The position numbers and the translations under genes were made by a program. A stretch of 64,000 nucleotides of DNA from the NCBI RefSeq assembly GCF_014764405.1, contig NZ_CP061725.1:2356001-2420000 (forward strand), read 5' to 3'. Numbering within the stretch: position 1 is the stretch's first letter; each line of letters opens with the position of its first letter. Origin of the DNA: Micromonospora craniellae (GTDB taxonomy: Bacteria; Actinomycetota; Actinomycetes; Mycobacteriales; Micromonosporaceae). Shown one piece after another: positions 7,758 to 18,664 of the stretch. The notes under the pieces are model-generated. The model saw only the letters and a list, made by a program, of their open reading frames with translations. It was not told where the DNA came from and made no database searches.

Positions 7758-9546
7758 ATGCGGAACGCCGCAACGGTGCTGGGCGTCATCCGGGAACGCG
7801 GCAGGCGTGGCCTGCCGATCGAGAGGCTGTATCGGCAACTGTTCAATCCGCAGTTGTTCCTGCTGGCCTACGGGCGCATCTACGCCAACAAGGGGTCGAT
7901 GACGCCCGGAGTCACGCCGGAGACCGTGGACGGCATGTCCCTGGCCAAGATCGAAGCGATCATCGACGTGCTACGTCGTGAGCGCTACCGATGGCGGCCG
8001 GTCAAGCGGGTGCACATCCCGAAGAGCAACGGGAGATCGCGCCCGCTGGGCCTGCCGACGTGGTCGGACAAACTGGTCGCTGAGGTGGTGCGTCTGCTGT
8101 TGGAGGCGTACTACGACGTCCAGTTCTCCGACCGGTCCCACGGTTTCCGTCCGGGCCGGGGCTGCCACACCGCGTTGAGTGAGGTGGTCGAGGTCTGGAA
8201 GGGAACGCACTGGTTCATCGAGGGCGACATCTCCGACTGCTTCGGGTCTCTTGATCACCAGGTCATGGGCTCGACTCTTGCGGAGAAGATCCATGACGGC
8301 CGGTTCCTGCGGCTGGTGTCCAACATGCTCACGGCCGGGTACCTGCAGGACTGGCGATGGCACGCCACGCTCAGCGGTGCGCCGCAGGGCGGGGTGGCGT
8401 CACCGGTCCTGTCGAACATCTACCTGGACCGGTTGGACCGATTCGTCGAGCAGACCCTGCTGCCTGAATACCATCAAGGCATCCGGCGTCGGCGCCACCG
8501 CGCCTACCAAGTCGTCGTCGACCAGATCGCGAAGGCCAAACGCCACGGTGACCGTGCTGCGGTCCGGCTGCTCACGCAGCGCCGCCGCCGGATACCGAGC
8601 CAGGACCCCAACGATCCGGGCTATCGACGACTTCGGTATGTGCGCTACGCCGACGACTGGCTGCTGGGGTTCGCCGGACCGCGGCACGAAGCCGAACAGA
8701 TCAAGACGCGGATCGCGACGTTCCTGCGCGAGGAACTCAAGCTGGAACTCTCGCCATCCAAGACGTTGATCACCCACGCCACCAGCCAGGCGGCGCGGTT
8801 CCTCGGCTACGAGGTCAAGACGCAACACTCGGACACGAAGATCACCCGGGGCCGCCGAGCGGCCAACGGGGCAATCGGACTGTTCGTGCCCCGCGACGTC
8901 ATCAGGCAGCGATGCGCGAACTACCTGCGCGAAGGCAAACCCGCTCAACGCGGTGCGCTGCTTCACGACGACGACTTCACCATCGTCGCGAAGTACCAGG
9001 CCGAGTACCGGGGCCTGGTCCAGTACTACCTCCTCGCCCAGGACGTGTTCCGCCTGGACACCCTGCGCTGGGTCATGGAGACCTCCATGCTCAAGACCCT
9101 CGCAGGCAAACACCGGTCCACCGTCACGAAGATGGCCCGCAAGTACAAGACGGTCATCGGCACCCCTGACGGGCCACGGACCTGTTTCCAGGTCACCGTC
9201 CCCCGGGACCGGGGCAGGAAACCACTGGTCGCCCGCTTCGGTGGAATACCGCTACGCCGCCAACGCGCAGCGGTCCTGACCGACACGTCACCGATCATGG
9301 CCAGCGCCAAACGCAACGAACTGATCCACCGGCTGCTGGCCGGACGCTGCGAGCTCTGCGAGTCCACCGACAGGTTGGAAGTCCATCACCTGCGGAAACT
9401 CGCCGACCTCAACCGCCGCGATCGACCCGACAAACCCGCATGGGGTGCACCTCATGGCCAAACGCCGCCGCAAGACCCTCGTGATCTGCCGGAACTGCCA
9501 CGAGGACATCCATGCCGGTCGGACACGCACATCCACCCGGAACTGA
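7758..9546 (+). pseudogene. Group II intron reverse transcriptase/maturase with HNH domain, frameshifted
   Basis: The ATG has GGGAGG 8 bases upstream. The RT core is intact (SHGFRPGRGCHTAL; GAPQGGVASPVLSN; RYADDWLLG at about residues 296-304), followed by a maturase X domain and an HNH endonuclease (CELCESTDRLEVHHLRKL from about residue 531). At 9442-9445 the run GGGG has one G too many. Removing it joins the domain to VHLMAKRRRKTLVICRNCHE and then DIHAGR, with a stop at 9544-9546, the expected end of the HNH fold. As written the frame reads on into low-quality protein to 9812. It is either a real mutation or a base-calling error. Confidence 0.88.
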
Positions 9547-9554
9547 CCACTGGA

Positions 9555-9591
9555 GAGCCGTGTGTCAGGGAAACCGACCAGCACGGTTCGG
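9555..9591 (+). ncRNA. Group II intron domain V (intron 1)
   Basis: The stretch begins GAGCCGTG and ends CACGGTTCGG, which pair as the lower stem, with an upper stem capped by a GAAA-type loop. This matches the highly conserved catalytic hairpin of group II introns and sits 8 bases after the corrected stop of the reverse transcriptase. Confidence 0.85.
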
Positions 9592-9650
9592 GAAGAGGCC
9601 GACGGAAAAGGACCCACACCACGGGCACCTCGCCGGCGGCCCACTTCACC

Positions 9651-9856
9651 CGTGCGGGCGGGTCCGGAAAACGGACCTGGAGCAATCCAGGCACCGCGCC
9701 CGGGCCCGACCCAACACCTTCGCCTGGTTCACCGGCTACCGCCGCCTCACCATCCGCTACGAACGCAACCCCGGCCTCTACTGCGCATTCGTCGCCCTCG
9801 CCGCCGCCCTGACCTGCCACAAGCTCTACCTCAAACTCACCACCTGAGACAGGCTC
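9651..9856 (+). mobile_element. Relic: tail of a second group II intron plus C-terminus of IS5-type transposase
   Basis: Positions 9651-9715 match the 3' end (domain VI and CCCAAC terminus) of the intron at 57714-59879. Positions 9716-9847 continue as the transposase exon TFAWFTGYRRLTIRYERN and on to LKLTT and a stop, here without the frameshift seen in the 57.6-kb copy. The IS end follows (GAGACAGGCTC, 9846-9856). No N-terminal transposase or domain I-V of that intron is present, so this is a fragment. Intron 1 abuts it directly, implying that intron 1 inserted into, or recombined with, an intron-interrupted IS copy. Confidence 0.8.
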
Positions 9857-9906
9857 TAAACGGCTAGCTATTTACGAAACACAACACTAGCCGCTTGTGG
9901 AGGCGC

Positions 9907-9959
9907 GTTAACAGGGGACCCGTGCTATACCTCAGGCGTTAACAAGGTGCCCTTCCTTG
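9907..9959. repeat. Palindromic intergenic repeat, copy 1
   Basis: A ~53-base element of the form GTTAACAGGGGACCC ... GGTGCCCTTCCTTGC, with a central CTATACCTCAGGCGTTAA. It belongs to the family also found at 24781, 41307, 42341, 47077 and 53527. It lies downstream of the 3' end of the ABC ATPase gene, where it could act as a transcription terminator. Confidence 0.8.
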
Positions 9960-10009
9960 CATCAGTGCGCGCTGCATCGGCGCTTCCCTGCATCAGTGCT
10001 TGCGTGCAG

Positions 10010-11317
10010 TCAGCGCCAGCCGACGTCGATGCGGTCGCCTCGGTCGTCGAAGAAGTGCAGGGCGTCCATCCGGACCTTCACGCTGAGCGGATGACCGGTG
10101 GAGACCGCCGGGTACGGTGCCAGCCGGACGGCCAACTCGGCCGGGCGGCGGTGGTGGCGGCCCGGATCGTTCAGGACGCTGGTGTTGGTGCCGCCGATCG
10201 ACGCGTGTTCGCCCTGCTCGACGGCGACCCGACCGGTGAACCGCTGCATCATCTGTCCGAACCGGCGCAGGCCACGCTGACCGAGCGGGGTGTCACCGTC
10301 GATCGGACCACCGACCTCGTCGACCACGATCGCGGAGGCCCCGATGTCGAGGAAGGCCAGGGACTCGTGGCCGTGGTGTTCGAGGTAGCGGATCCGGCCC
10401 CGGAGAACGTCGCCGGAGGTGTCCGGAGCGACCGGGGTGAGCGCCTCCGCACGCATCCCGACCACGATCCGCTCCCCGTGGTAGTGCGCCACCGCCCGGC
10501 TGCGGATGTCGTTCCAGGGCAGGTAGAGCGCCTGCTCGCCGAGGGTGAGGGTGACGTACCGGTCGAGGTGGACGTAGACCGACGCCTCCAGCAGGTTCAT
10601 CCGGGGGCTGCCAAGGAACGCGGCGACATAGAGGGTGGCCGGGCGGCCGTACACCTGGGTGGGGGTGCCGACGTCCTGGAGGACGCCCTTGCGCATGATG
10701 GCGACCCGGTCGGCCATGGTCAGCGCCTCGGCCTGGTCGTGGGTCACGTAGACGGTGGTGACGCCCAGCTCACGGGTCAGGCCGGAGATCTCCGCGCGCA
10801 GCTCGGCGCGCAGGCCGCTGTCCAGGTTCGACAGCGGTTCGTCCATCAGGAACAGGCCGGGCCGGCGTACGATCGCCCGGCCCATCGCCACCCGTTGCCG
10901 CTGCCCGCCGGAGAGCTGGCTGGGACGTCGGGCCAGCACGTCGCCGATACCGAGGGCGCTGGCCACGTCGCCGACCCGCTCGCCGCGCGGGGTCGGTTCG
11001 ACGCCGGCCAGCTTGAGCGGGAAGGCGATGTTGTCGTTGACGCTCATGTGCGGATAGAGGGCGAAGTCCTGGAAGACCATCGCGATCCGCCGTTCCCGGG
11101 GCGGCAGCTCGTTCGCCCACTCGCCGTCGAGCATCACCGCGCCTGAGGTCGGTTCCTCCAGCCCGGCGATCATCCGGAGTACCGTGGACTTGCCACAGCC
11201 GGACGGCCCGAGCAGCACCATGAACTCGCCGTCGTTGACCTCGAGATTGATGGTGTCGACGGCGACGGTGCCGTCCCGGAAGACCTTTATCACATCCTTG
11301 AGCGCGACGGTTGTCAC
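10010..11317 (-). CDS. Sugar-type ABC transporter ATPase (MalK/UgpC/MsiK-like)
   Basis: The GTG at 11317 has GGGGGAGGAG upstream. Walker A is GPSGCGKST (37-45), the signature is LSGGQRQR, Walker B is LFLMDEPLSNLD, and the C-terminal regulatory (MalK/TOBE-like) region follows. At 435 residues it is longer than the usual 350-380, mainly in the regulatory half. No permease or binding-protein gene lies nearby, so like MsiK of Streptomyces it may energise several sugar importers encoded elsewhere (inference). It acts at the inner face of the membrane. The gene stands alone between repeat copy 1 and the wall-polymer operon. Confidence 0.9.
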   Translation of the reverse strand: MTTVALKDVIKVFRDGTVAVDTINLEVNDGEFMVLLGPSGCGKSTVLRMIAGLEEPTSGAVMLDGEWANELPPRERRIAMVFQDFALYPHMSVNDNIAFPLKLAGVEPTPRGERVGDVASALGIGDVLARRPSQLSGGQRQRVAMGRAIVRRPGLFLMDEPLSNLDSGLRAELRAEISGLTRELGVTTVYVTHDQAEALTMADRVAIMRKGVLQDVGTPTQVYGRPATLYVAAFLGSPRMNLLEASVYVHLDRYVTLTLGEQALYLPWNDIRSRAVAHYHGERIVVGMRAEALTPVAPDTSGDVLRGRIRYLEHHGHESLAFLDIGASAIVVDEVGGPIDGDTPLGQRGLRRFGQMMQRFTGRVAVEQGEHASIGGTNTSVLNDPGRHHRRPAELAVRLAPYPAVSTGHPLSVKVRMDALHFFDDRGDRIDVGWR

Positions 11318-11463
11318 CGTCTCCTCCCCCAGCTCGTCGGCGAACCCGGAAATGACTGTGGCGAGGATCATGCGGTGAGCACATCGGGTAAACGTGCCAT
11401 GTTCGAATCGTGACAGACCTATTTCGGTCCATCGAATGACGGCGATTGCACGGAAAGAGGAAC

Positions 11464-13665
11464 TCAGGCGGCCGTCTCGCCCAGGAAGACCTGCCGGGCC
11501 ACCCGTTCGGCGGCGTGCCCGTCCTCCAGCGCGCAGAACCGTTCCCGGAACGCGGTCCGGGCCCGGTCGGCCTCCGGTGTGTCCAGCGCGCCGGAGCGGA
11601 ACACGTCGAGCAGTTCGGGGAAGGTACGCGCCACCGCACCGGGCGGCTCGGCGGTGACGTCGAAGTAGACCCCCCGGGTCAACCGGTACGCGTCCCAGTC
11701 CGGCGCGTAGACGACGATCGGCCGGTCCAGGACCGCGTAGTCGAACATCGCGGACGAGTAGTCGGTGACCAGCACGTCGGCCGCGAGATAGAGGTTTTCG
11801 ACGCGGGGATGGTCGCTGACGTCGACGATCCGGGCCCGGCTGCTCGGGCCCGGCGTCCGGAGATCCCGGTCATGGAAGTAGTGGCTGCGCATCAGCAGCA
11901 GGCCGGACGGGCCGACCGCGTCGAGGAACCGCTCCGGGTCGAACGGTGGACGGTAGCCGGGCAGGTGCTCCCGGTGCGTCGGGGCGTACAGCACCACCCG
12001 CTCGCCGAGGCCGGCACCCACCTCCGCGCGCAGCCGCAGGACCTCCTCGGCGGTGGCGGTCACCAACCGGTCGTTGCGGGGATAGCCCACCTCCAGAGTG
12101 GTGTACGCGGCCGGATAGGCCCGTTCCCACATCTGCGTGGAGAAGCTGTTCGCGGTGACCGAGAAGTCCCAGCGGTCCACCCGGCGCAGCAGCCCGGCGA
12201 AGTCCATGCCGGTCGCGCCCAGCGGGTACCGCTGCTGGTCCAGCCCCATCACCTTGACCGGGGTGCCGTGGTGGGTCTGCACGTGCACCGTGCCCGGTCG
12301 CTTGCGGACCGAGTCCGGAAAGTTGACGTTGTTGATCAGCCACCGGGCGCGGGCCAGCACCCGGTGGTACGCGGCCGTACCGGCCACCACGTACTCAATC
12401 CCGTCGGGCAGGGTGTGCACCCGGTCCCGCCGGACGATCCAGACGCCCCGCACGTGCGGCGCCAGCCGCCGCGCCGCCTCGTACACCGCAGCCGGGTTGC
12501 AGGCGTACCCGCGATACCAGTACGCCGCGTACACGGCCAGGTTCTCGTCGACCGGCCGGCGTCGCTCGATCCACTGGTACTCGCGCAGCGCGGCGTCACG
12601 GGCCAGGCGTACGCCCCGACGGGCCGGCGGGCCCACCCGGTGCCGGGCCCGGCGGGCGACCCGGCGGGCGACCCGGCGGGCCGTCTCGCCCGCGCGGCCG
12701 GTGGCCCGTAGTGCGCTGAACGTCCGCCATCGACCGGCCGCGACCAGGCGATGCTTGAGCCCTTCGAGCCCGTCCGGGACGCGATGGCCACCGGGCGGGC
12801 GGAAGCGGGCATGCTCGATGGTGATCCGGGCGAAGAAGGTCGGCCGCAGTTCCGCCGGGATCCGCTCGTCGGTGCCGAGCACGGTCAGGTAGTGCCACAT
12901 CATCCGCGTGAACACCGCCGGCCGCAGGTCCTCGGCACCGAACCGGTCCAGGTCCCGGAACACCCGGTGCCACTGGTGGAACACCTCGAAGTGCCGCTCG
13001 CCCTGGGTCTTCGTGATCGCGCCGGCCCGCCGCTGCCGGTAGTTGACGCAGACCACGTCGAGCACGCCGATCCGGTCGGCGGCCAGCAGCGCCGGATAGC
13101 TGAACGACACGTCCTCGTACCAGCCGGGGGCGAAGCGCAGCTCGGCGTCGGCGAGAAACTGTCGGCGCAGCAGCCGGTTCCAGGCGGTGTGCAGCAGTTC
13201 CAGCGTCTCCGGCCGCTCGGCCAGCCGGAACGTCTCCGGCCCCGGCGGCTCCGGGAAGACCTCCGCCATCGCGCTGGCGCTGGCCCGGTCGTCCCAGTAC
13301 GTGCGGACGTGGTCGACCAGCAGCACGTCGGGTCGGGTCGCGCGGAGCCGGTCGGCCACCTCGGCCAGGCAGCCCGGCGCGAGCCAGTCGTCACCGTCGA
13401 CGAACCAGACGTACTCGCCGACGGCCAGGTCCAGCCCGACGTTGCGGGCCGGGCCGAGCCCGACGTTGTCCTCCAGCCGGACCGCCTTTACCCGGTCGTC
13501 GCGGGCGGCGTACTCGTCGAGGATGTCGCCGACCGCGTCGGGCGAGCAGTCGTCGATCCCGATCACCTCGATGTCGGCGATCGGCTGTCCGAGGATCGAG
13601 TCCAGGCACTCCCGCAGGTAGCCCTGCACCCGGAAGGCCGGGACGACGAAGCTGATCAGCGTCAT
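11464..13665 (-). CDS. Bifunctional GT2 glycosyltransferase / TagF-like CDP-glycerol polymerase
   Basis: 733 residues. The N-terminal third is a GT-A fold family 2 transferase (ISFVVPAFRVQGYLRECLDS; FVDGDDWLAPG with the DxD metal site). The C-terminal part matches CDP-glycerol glycerophosphotransferases (QTHHGTPVKVMGLD; LVTDYSSAMFDYAVLDRPIV; RGVYFDV). Such fusions build teichoic-acid-like glycosyl/polyol-phosphate polymers at the cytoplasmic membrane. It is the last gene of a minus-strand cluster with a TagG/TagH-type exporter and a CDP-alcohol phosphotransferase, 15 bases after the latter. The polyol could differ from glycerol; exact chemistry is not readable from sequence. Confidence 0.88.
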   Translation of the reverse strand: MTLISFVVPAFRVQGYLRECLDSILGQPIADIEVIGIDDCSPDAVGDILDEYAARDDRVKAVRLEDNVGLGPARNVGLDLAVGEYVWFVDGDDWLAPGCLAEVADRLRATRPDVLLVDHVRTYWDDRASASAMAEVFPEPPGPETFRLAERPETLELLHTAWNRLLRRQFLADAELRFAPGWYEDVSFSYPALLAADRIGVLDVVCVNYRQRRAGAITKTQGERHFEVFHQWHRVFRDLDRFGAEDLRPAVFTRMMWHYLTVLGTDERIPAELRPTFFARITIEHARFRPPGGHRVPDGLEGLKHRLVAAGRWRTFSALRATGRAGETARRVARRVARRARHRVGPPARRGVRLARDAALREYQWIERRRPVDENLAVYAAYWYRGYACNPAAVYEAARRLAPHVRGVWIVRRDRVHTLPDGIEYVVAGTAAYHRVLARARWLINNVNFPDSVRKRPGTVHVQTHHGTPVKVMGLDQQRYPLGATGMDFAGLLRRVDRWDFSVTANSFSTQMWERAYPAAYTTLEVGYPRNDRLVTATAEEVLRLRAEVGAGLGERVVLYAPTHREHLPGYRPPFDPERFLDAVGPSGLLLMRSHYFHDRDLRTPGPSSRARIVDVSDHPRVENLYLAADVLVTDYSSAMFDYAVLDRPIVVYAPDWDAYRLTRGVYFDVTAEPPGAVARTFPELLDVFRSGALDTPEADRARTAFRERFCALEDGHAAERVARQVFLGETAA

Positions 13666-13680
13666 CGTCCCGGCCTCCCG

Positions 13681-15660
13681 TCAGAGCGTCGCGCCTTGTC
13701 GCGTACCCGCCGGTGCCCGGGTGGGACGGGTCGGCCGGACGAACCAGGCCAACACCACACTTGCCACGAACAGCACCAGAAGGTAGATACTGAGTGTAGC
13801 CAGACCGATACTCGCGATTCCGGCGATCGCCGTCAGCGCCAGCACCACCGACCGCCCCTCCCAACCCAGCGTCGCCGAGTGCAGCGGCGGCGCCGGTTGC
13901 CGCTTCTCCAGGCGGGCGACCAGGTCGTAGTGGTGCAGGGTGAGCACGAAGACGTACCCGAAGATCAGCCACGCGGGCACGCCGCCGATCACCCCGACCG
14001 CGACGGCGAAGAGGAACTCGGCGGCCCGCAACGCGGCCGGCGCCAGCCAGTCCAACGGCCCGTTGTGCGCCGCACCGGTCCCCGCCGCAGCGGCCAGCAG
14101 CACCAGCAGCACCACCGGCACCGCCGCCCAACGCAGCCAGGCCGCCGGATCGCCGCCGTCCCCCAGCAGCGTCACCAGCACCAACCCCGCCGCAGCCAGC
14201 GCCGCGACCACCGCCAGGACCAGCGGCCCCGGCCGGCGCAGCACCGGCAGCCGGGTGGCCAGCGGGCCGTCGTCGCGGTGCAGGGTCGCGTCGACCGTGT
14301 CCAGCACCGGCACCCACATCCAGCGGGCCCGCAGGGTACGCAGCGCACCGGTGTACGCGAACGCCAGCACACCCCAGGTGAGCACCGCGAACAGGGCGAC
14401 CCGCTGGTCGAACAGCGCGGCGGCCAGCGCGATCAGCGCCCACCGTTCCCCGATCGGGAAGACGACCGTGCGCTTGAGCCAGTACGACAGCGACCCCGAG
14501 TCGGCCTGCACCCGGTTGGAGGCGGCGTTCAGCCGGTCGCCGATACCGCCACCGCCGGTGCCCACCGTCTTCGGTCGACGGGCCGCCTCGTCGTGCAGCA
14601 CGCCGTACCACGCGTCGGTCATGTGCCGCACGGTCTGCAGGGTCATCGCGGCGATGGCCAGCGCCCAGCCGTACCGGAACCCGGCCGCCGTGGCGCCCCA
14701 CCCGAGACCCGCGTAGACCAGGTACTCCTTGGCCCGGTCGGCCATGGTGTCCAGCCAGCCGCCCCAGGCGCTGAAGTGGCGGGTGTAGCGGGCGAGCTGA
14801 CCGTCCACACAGTCGAGCACGAAGCCGAGATAGAGCAGGACCGCACCGCCGACCAGCGCCGGCCGGCCACCGGTGGCGAACAACGCGGCGGCGGCGACCG
14901 CGAAGGCCACCGAGATCATGGTGACCGCCGTCGGGCTCAGCCCCAACCGGGCGCAGACCTTGGTGACCTGCGGCGACCAGGTGCTGACGAAGTACGTGGT
15001 GAAGAAGTCGTCCTTCTCCTTCACCGAGAGCCGCAGCTCGGCCCGGTCCTCGTCGACGGCGGCCACCGCCGCCTCGGCGGCGGCCAGCCCGGGCGCGTCG
15101 TCGACCCGGTGCGCGACCAGCAGGCGTACCCGGTGGGCGAAGACCAGCGCCCCCTGCCCGGTGAGGCCCGCGAAGACCTGGTCCACGGCCGGGCCCGGGG
15201 TCCGCCGGTCGGTGCCGGCCGCGCGAGCGGCGGCGACCAGCGCCGGTACGTCGTCCCGACCGACCCGCACCGCGCCCCCGAAGATGCCGGTGGCCTCGCC
15301 GTCGAGCCGCTCGACCGGACCGGCGTCGACCACCTGGCCACGCTCCTCACGGACCACTGTCCGCCCAGCGGTGGGCGGGTCCGTGAGCACCAGCGCCACG
15401 GTCGGCCCGACCGGGCTGGTCACCAGATGCCGCAGTACGGCGGTGTGCGCCACCAGGTCCGCACCGCTGACCACCACCGGGCCGCCCGCCGTAGCGGCTA
15501 GGTCCGCCACCTCGTCCAGGGTCGCGGCGAACCGCACGTCAGCCACCCCGGCCCGCCGCCACTGCTCGGCCAGCCGGTCCGCCAGGGAGCCGCCCGGCGC
15601 CGCACCCGTCGGCAGGCTCGCGGCCGGCGAACCGGCGGCGAGCACGATCGCGATAGTCAC
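13681..15660 (-). CDS. CDP-alcohol phosphotransferase fused to an N-terminal nucleotidyltransferase-like domain
   Basis: 659 residues from the GTG at 15660, whose first bases overlap the upstream stop (GTGA). The motif DCVDGQLARYTRHFSAWGGW followed by LDTMAD (about residues 281-305) is the CDP-OH-P signature, with several membrane helices around and after it. Residues 1-200 begin IAIVLAAGSPAAS and resemble a sugar-phosphate nucleotidyltransferase fold, though the usual metal-binding signature is weak. This layout recalls fused inositol-phosphate cytidylyltransferase/phosphotransferases. It likely transfers a phospho-alcohol to a lipid or polymer acceptor in the wall-polymer pathway. Substrate uncertain. 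Confidence 0.8.
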   Translation of the reverse strand: MTIAIVLAAGSPAASLPTGAAPGGSLADRLAEQWRRAGVADVRFAATLDEVADLAATAGGPVVVSGADLVAHTAVLRHLVTSPVGPTVALVLTDPPTAGRTVVREERGQVVDAGPVERLDGEATGIFGGAVRVGRDDVPALVAAARAAGTDRRTPGPAVDQVFAGLTGQGALVFAHRVRLLVAHRVDDAPGLAAAEAAVAAVDEDRAELRLSVKEKDDFFTTYFVSTWSPQVTKVCARLGLSPTAVTMISVAFAVAAAALFATGGRPALVGGAVLLYLGFVLDCVDGQLARYTRHFSAWGGWLDTMADRAKEYLVYAGLGWGATAAGFRYGWALAIAAMTLQTVRHMTDAWYGVLHDEAARRPKTVGTGGGGIGDRLNAASNRVQADSGSLSYWLKRTVVFPIGERWALIALAAALFDQRVALFAVLTWGVLAFAYTGALRTLRARWMWVPVLDTVDATLHRDDGPLATRLPVLRRPGPLVLAVVAALAAAGLVLVTLLGDGGDPAAWLRWAAVPVVLLVLLAAAAGTGAAHNGPLDWLAPAALRAAEFLFAVAVGVIGGVPAWLIFGYVFVLTLHHYDLVARLEKRQPAPPLHSATLGWEGRSVVLALTAIAGIASIGLATLSIYLLVLFVASVVLAWFVRPTRPTRAPAGTRQGATL

Positions 15661-16403
15661 CGGGGAACCGCGTCGTGATAAGCGGCCAGCGCCTCGGCGA
15701 TGGTTCCGTCGACGCTCAGCCGGCCGCCGTCGAGGAAGAGTCCTCGACGACAGAACCGGGTCAGGTCCTTTTCGTTGTGTGAGACCAGCACCAGAGTGCG
15801 CCCCTCCCCGAGCAGACGATCGATGGTCGTGTAGCACTTGTCGCGGAACTCGGCGTCGCCCACCGCCGTCACCTCGTCCATCAACAGGATGGGGTGCGGC
15901 AGGTGAGAGATGATCGCAAACCCGAGCCGGACCTTCATGCCGGACGAGTAGTGGCGTACCGAGGTGTCGATGGCCCCCTGCACCTGCTCGCCCGCGAACG
16001 AGACGATCTCGTCGAAGTGCCGCTTCAGGTATCTCGACGACAGCCCGTGCAGCCCACCCACCAGGTACAGGTTCTCCCGCCCGGTCAGGTCGTTGGAGAA
16101 ACCGGCGGAGAGTTCCAGTAGCGGCGCGACGTCGCCACGGACCCGGATCCGCCCCTCGTCCGGGATCAGCACCCCGGCGATCAGCCGCAGCAGGGTGCTC
16201 TTGCCGGTGCCGTTACGGCCGATCACCCCGAGCGTCTCGCCCGGCGCGATCGAGAAGGAGACGTCCCGCAGCGGCCAGAACCGGCCATCGGAGGCGCCGC
16301 GCGTACCCCGGTGGATGAACAGCTCGCGGAGCCGCAACTGCCGGCGGCGGTTGCGGACGAACCGGATGCCGAGGCCCTCCGCCTCGATGATCGCCTCGGC
16401 CAT
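15657..16403 (-). CDS. ABC-2 polysaccharide/teichoic acid exporter ATPase (TagH-like)
   Basis: 248 residues. Walker A IGRNGTGKST (61-70), signature HYSSGMKVRLGFA, Walker B ILLMDEVTAVGD and H-loop LVSHNEKD are the features of TagH/Wzt-type ATPases. The family's extra C-terminal carbohydrate-binding or SH3-like domain is missing, as in many actinobacterial versions. The ATG overlaps the permease stop by one base (TGATG), so the pair is co-translated. Together they would flip a lipid-linked wall polymer across the membrane. Confidence 0.9.
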   Translation of the reverse strand: MAEAIIEAEGLGIRFVRNRRRQLRLRELFIHRGTRGASDGRFWPLRDVSFSIAPGETLGVIGRNGTGKSTLLRLIAGVLIPDEGRIRVRGDVAPLLELSAGFSNDLTGRENLYLVGGLHGLSSRYLKRHFDEIVSFAGEQVQGAIDTSVRHYSSGMKVRLGFAIISHLPHPILLMDEVTAVGDAEFRDKCYTTIDRLLGEGRTLVLVSHNEKDLTRFCRRGLFLDGGRLSVDGTIAEALAAYHDAVPR

Positions 16404-17230
16404 CAGAGTTCCTTGAGCACGGCGGGTTCGAGCCGACGGAACGTCCACCAGCCCACCACCAGGACCAGCAGGCTGATGCCGACGGTGGTGGCGAGCATCC
16501 GGGCGTGCGGGAACTCGTCCGGGTACCAGACCGCGTGATGCAGTTGGAAGATGCCGACCAGCGGGTTGAGTTCGTAGCCCGACTTGAGCCAGCCGGGCAG
16601 GCCGGAGTCCCGGACCAGGCTCAGTGGATAGATGATCGGCGTGGCATAGAACAGCACCCGGATGAGCAGACGCATGAACCGCTCCACATCGCGCATCAGC
16701 ACGTTCGCCGCCGACAGCAGCAGCGCCAACCCGACCAGCAGGGTGGCCTGCACCAGCACCGCCAGCGGCAGGGCGAGCAGCGACCAGCCCGGGTCGATCC
16801 TGCCGTCGGCCGCGTACCAGATCGCGATGGCGGCCAGGATCGGCAGGCCGGCGGCGTACTCGGCGAAACGGCCGGTGACCCGACCGATCGGGAAGACCTG
16901 CCGGGGCACGTTCATCGTGGTGATCAACCGGGACTGACCGGTCAGCGCGTTGGTCGCCTCGCTCAACGCCGAGCTGGTCCACATCCAGGCGAAGATCCCG
17001 GTGATCAGGAACAACGGATACGACCCGGCGGCCTCGCCGAGATGCCGGTTGGTGTCCCGGGAGTACAGGACGCCGAAGACGAACCAATAGATCGCCCCCA
17101 TACCCAGCGGCTCGATCAGCGACCAGAGATACCCCAGCACGGACTGCTGGTACTTGACCGCGAGATCACGCCGGACCAGGATGCGCAGCGAATTGCGGTG
17201 CGACCACAACGCCCCCACGCCAGAGGTCAC
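16403..17230 (-). CDS. ABC-2 type polysaccharide export permease (TagG-like)
   Basis: 275 residues with six predicted membrane segments and the Wzm/TagG-type start ([20 protein letters not shown], then LWSLIEPLG). The ABC-2 core is followed by the ATPase gene with a one-base overlap. It is the first gene of the wall-polymer operon, so the promoter should lie in 17231-17287, a 57-base gap that also ends sdaA. Its partner ATPase, CDP-alcohol phosphotransferase and TagF-like polymerase point to export of a teichoic-acid-like or related capsule polymer. Confidence 0.9.
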   Translation of the reverse strand: MTSGVGALWSHRNSLRILVRRDLAVKYQQSVLGYLWSLIEPLGMGAIYWFVFGVLYSRDTNRHLGEAAGSYPLFLITGIFAWMWTSSALSEATNALTGQSRLITTMNVPRQVFPIGRVTGRFAEYAAGLPILAAIAIWYAADGRIDPGWSLLALPLAVLVQATLLVGLALLLSAANVLMRDVERFMRLLIRVLFYATPIIYPLSLVRDSGLPGWLKSGYELNPLVGIFQLHHAVWYPDEFPHARMLATTVGISLLVLVVGWWTFRRLEPAVLKEL

Positions 17231-17287
17231 CGCCGTCTCCCGCCTGCTGAACGGACGACAGGTTAGCAGCCGGTGAACGTCGTCCGC

Positions 17288-18664
<1,377 letters not shown>

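Larger units (their letters stand above)
7600..9650 (+). mobile_element. Group II intron 1, 5'-truncated
   Basis: The 3' half is clear: domain III-like sequence before the ORF, an intron-encoded reverse transcriptase, domain V at 9555-9591, then a domain VI-like hairpin (GGCCGACGG paired with CCGGCGGCC) ending near 9650. Domain I is missing: only about 150 bases precede the ORF, where the complete intron at 57714-59879 has about 600, and a signal-peptide gene occupies that space. 5' truncation is what incomplete target-primed reverse transcription would leave; recombination is an alternative. The 5' limit (about 7590-7640) is approximate. The element is probably unable to splice. Confidence 0.7.

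Noticed and set aside
12751..15501. A 916-codon open frame antisense to the wall-polymer genes
   Set aside because: It lies opposite two well-supported genes, is rich in Arg/Gly/His/Pro/Asp/Val typical of a GC-rich shadow frame, and shows no domain.
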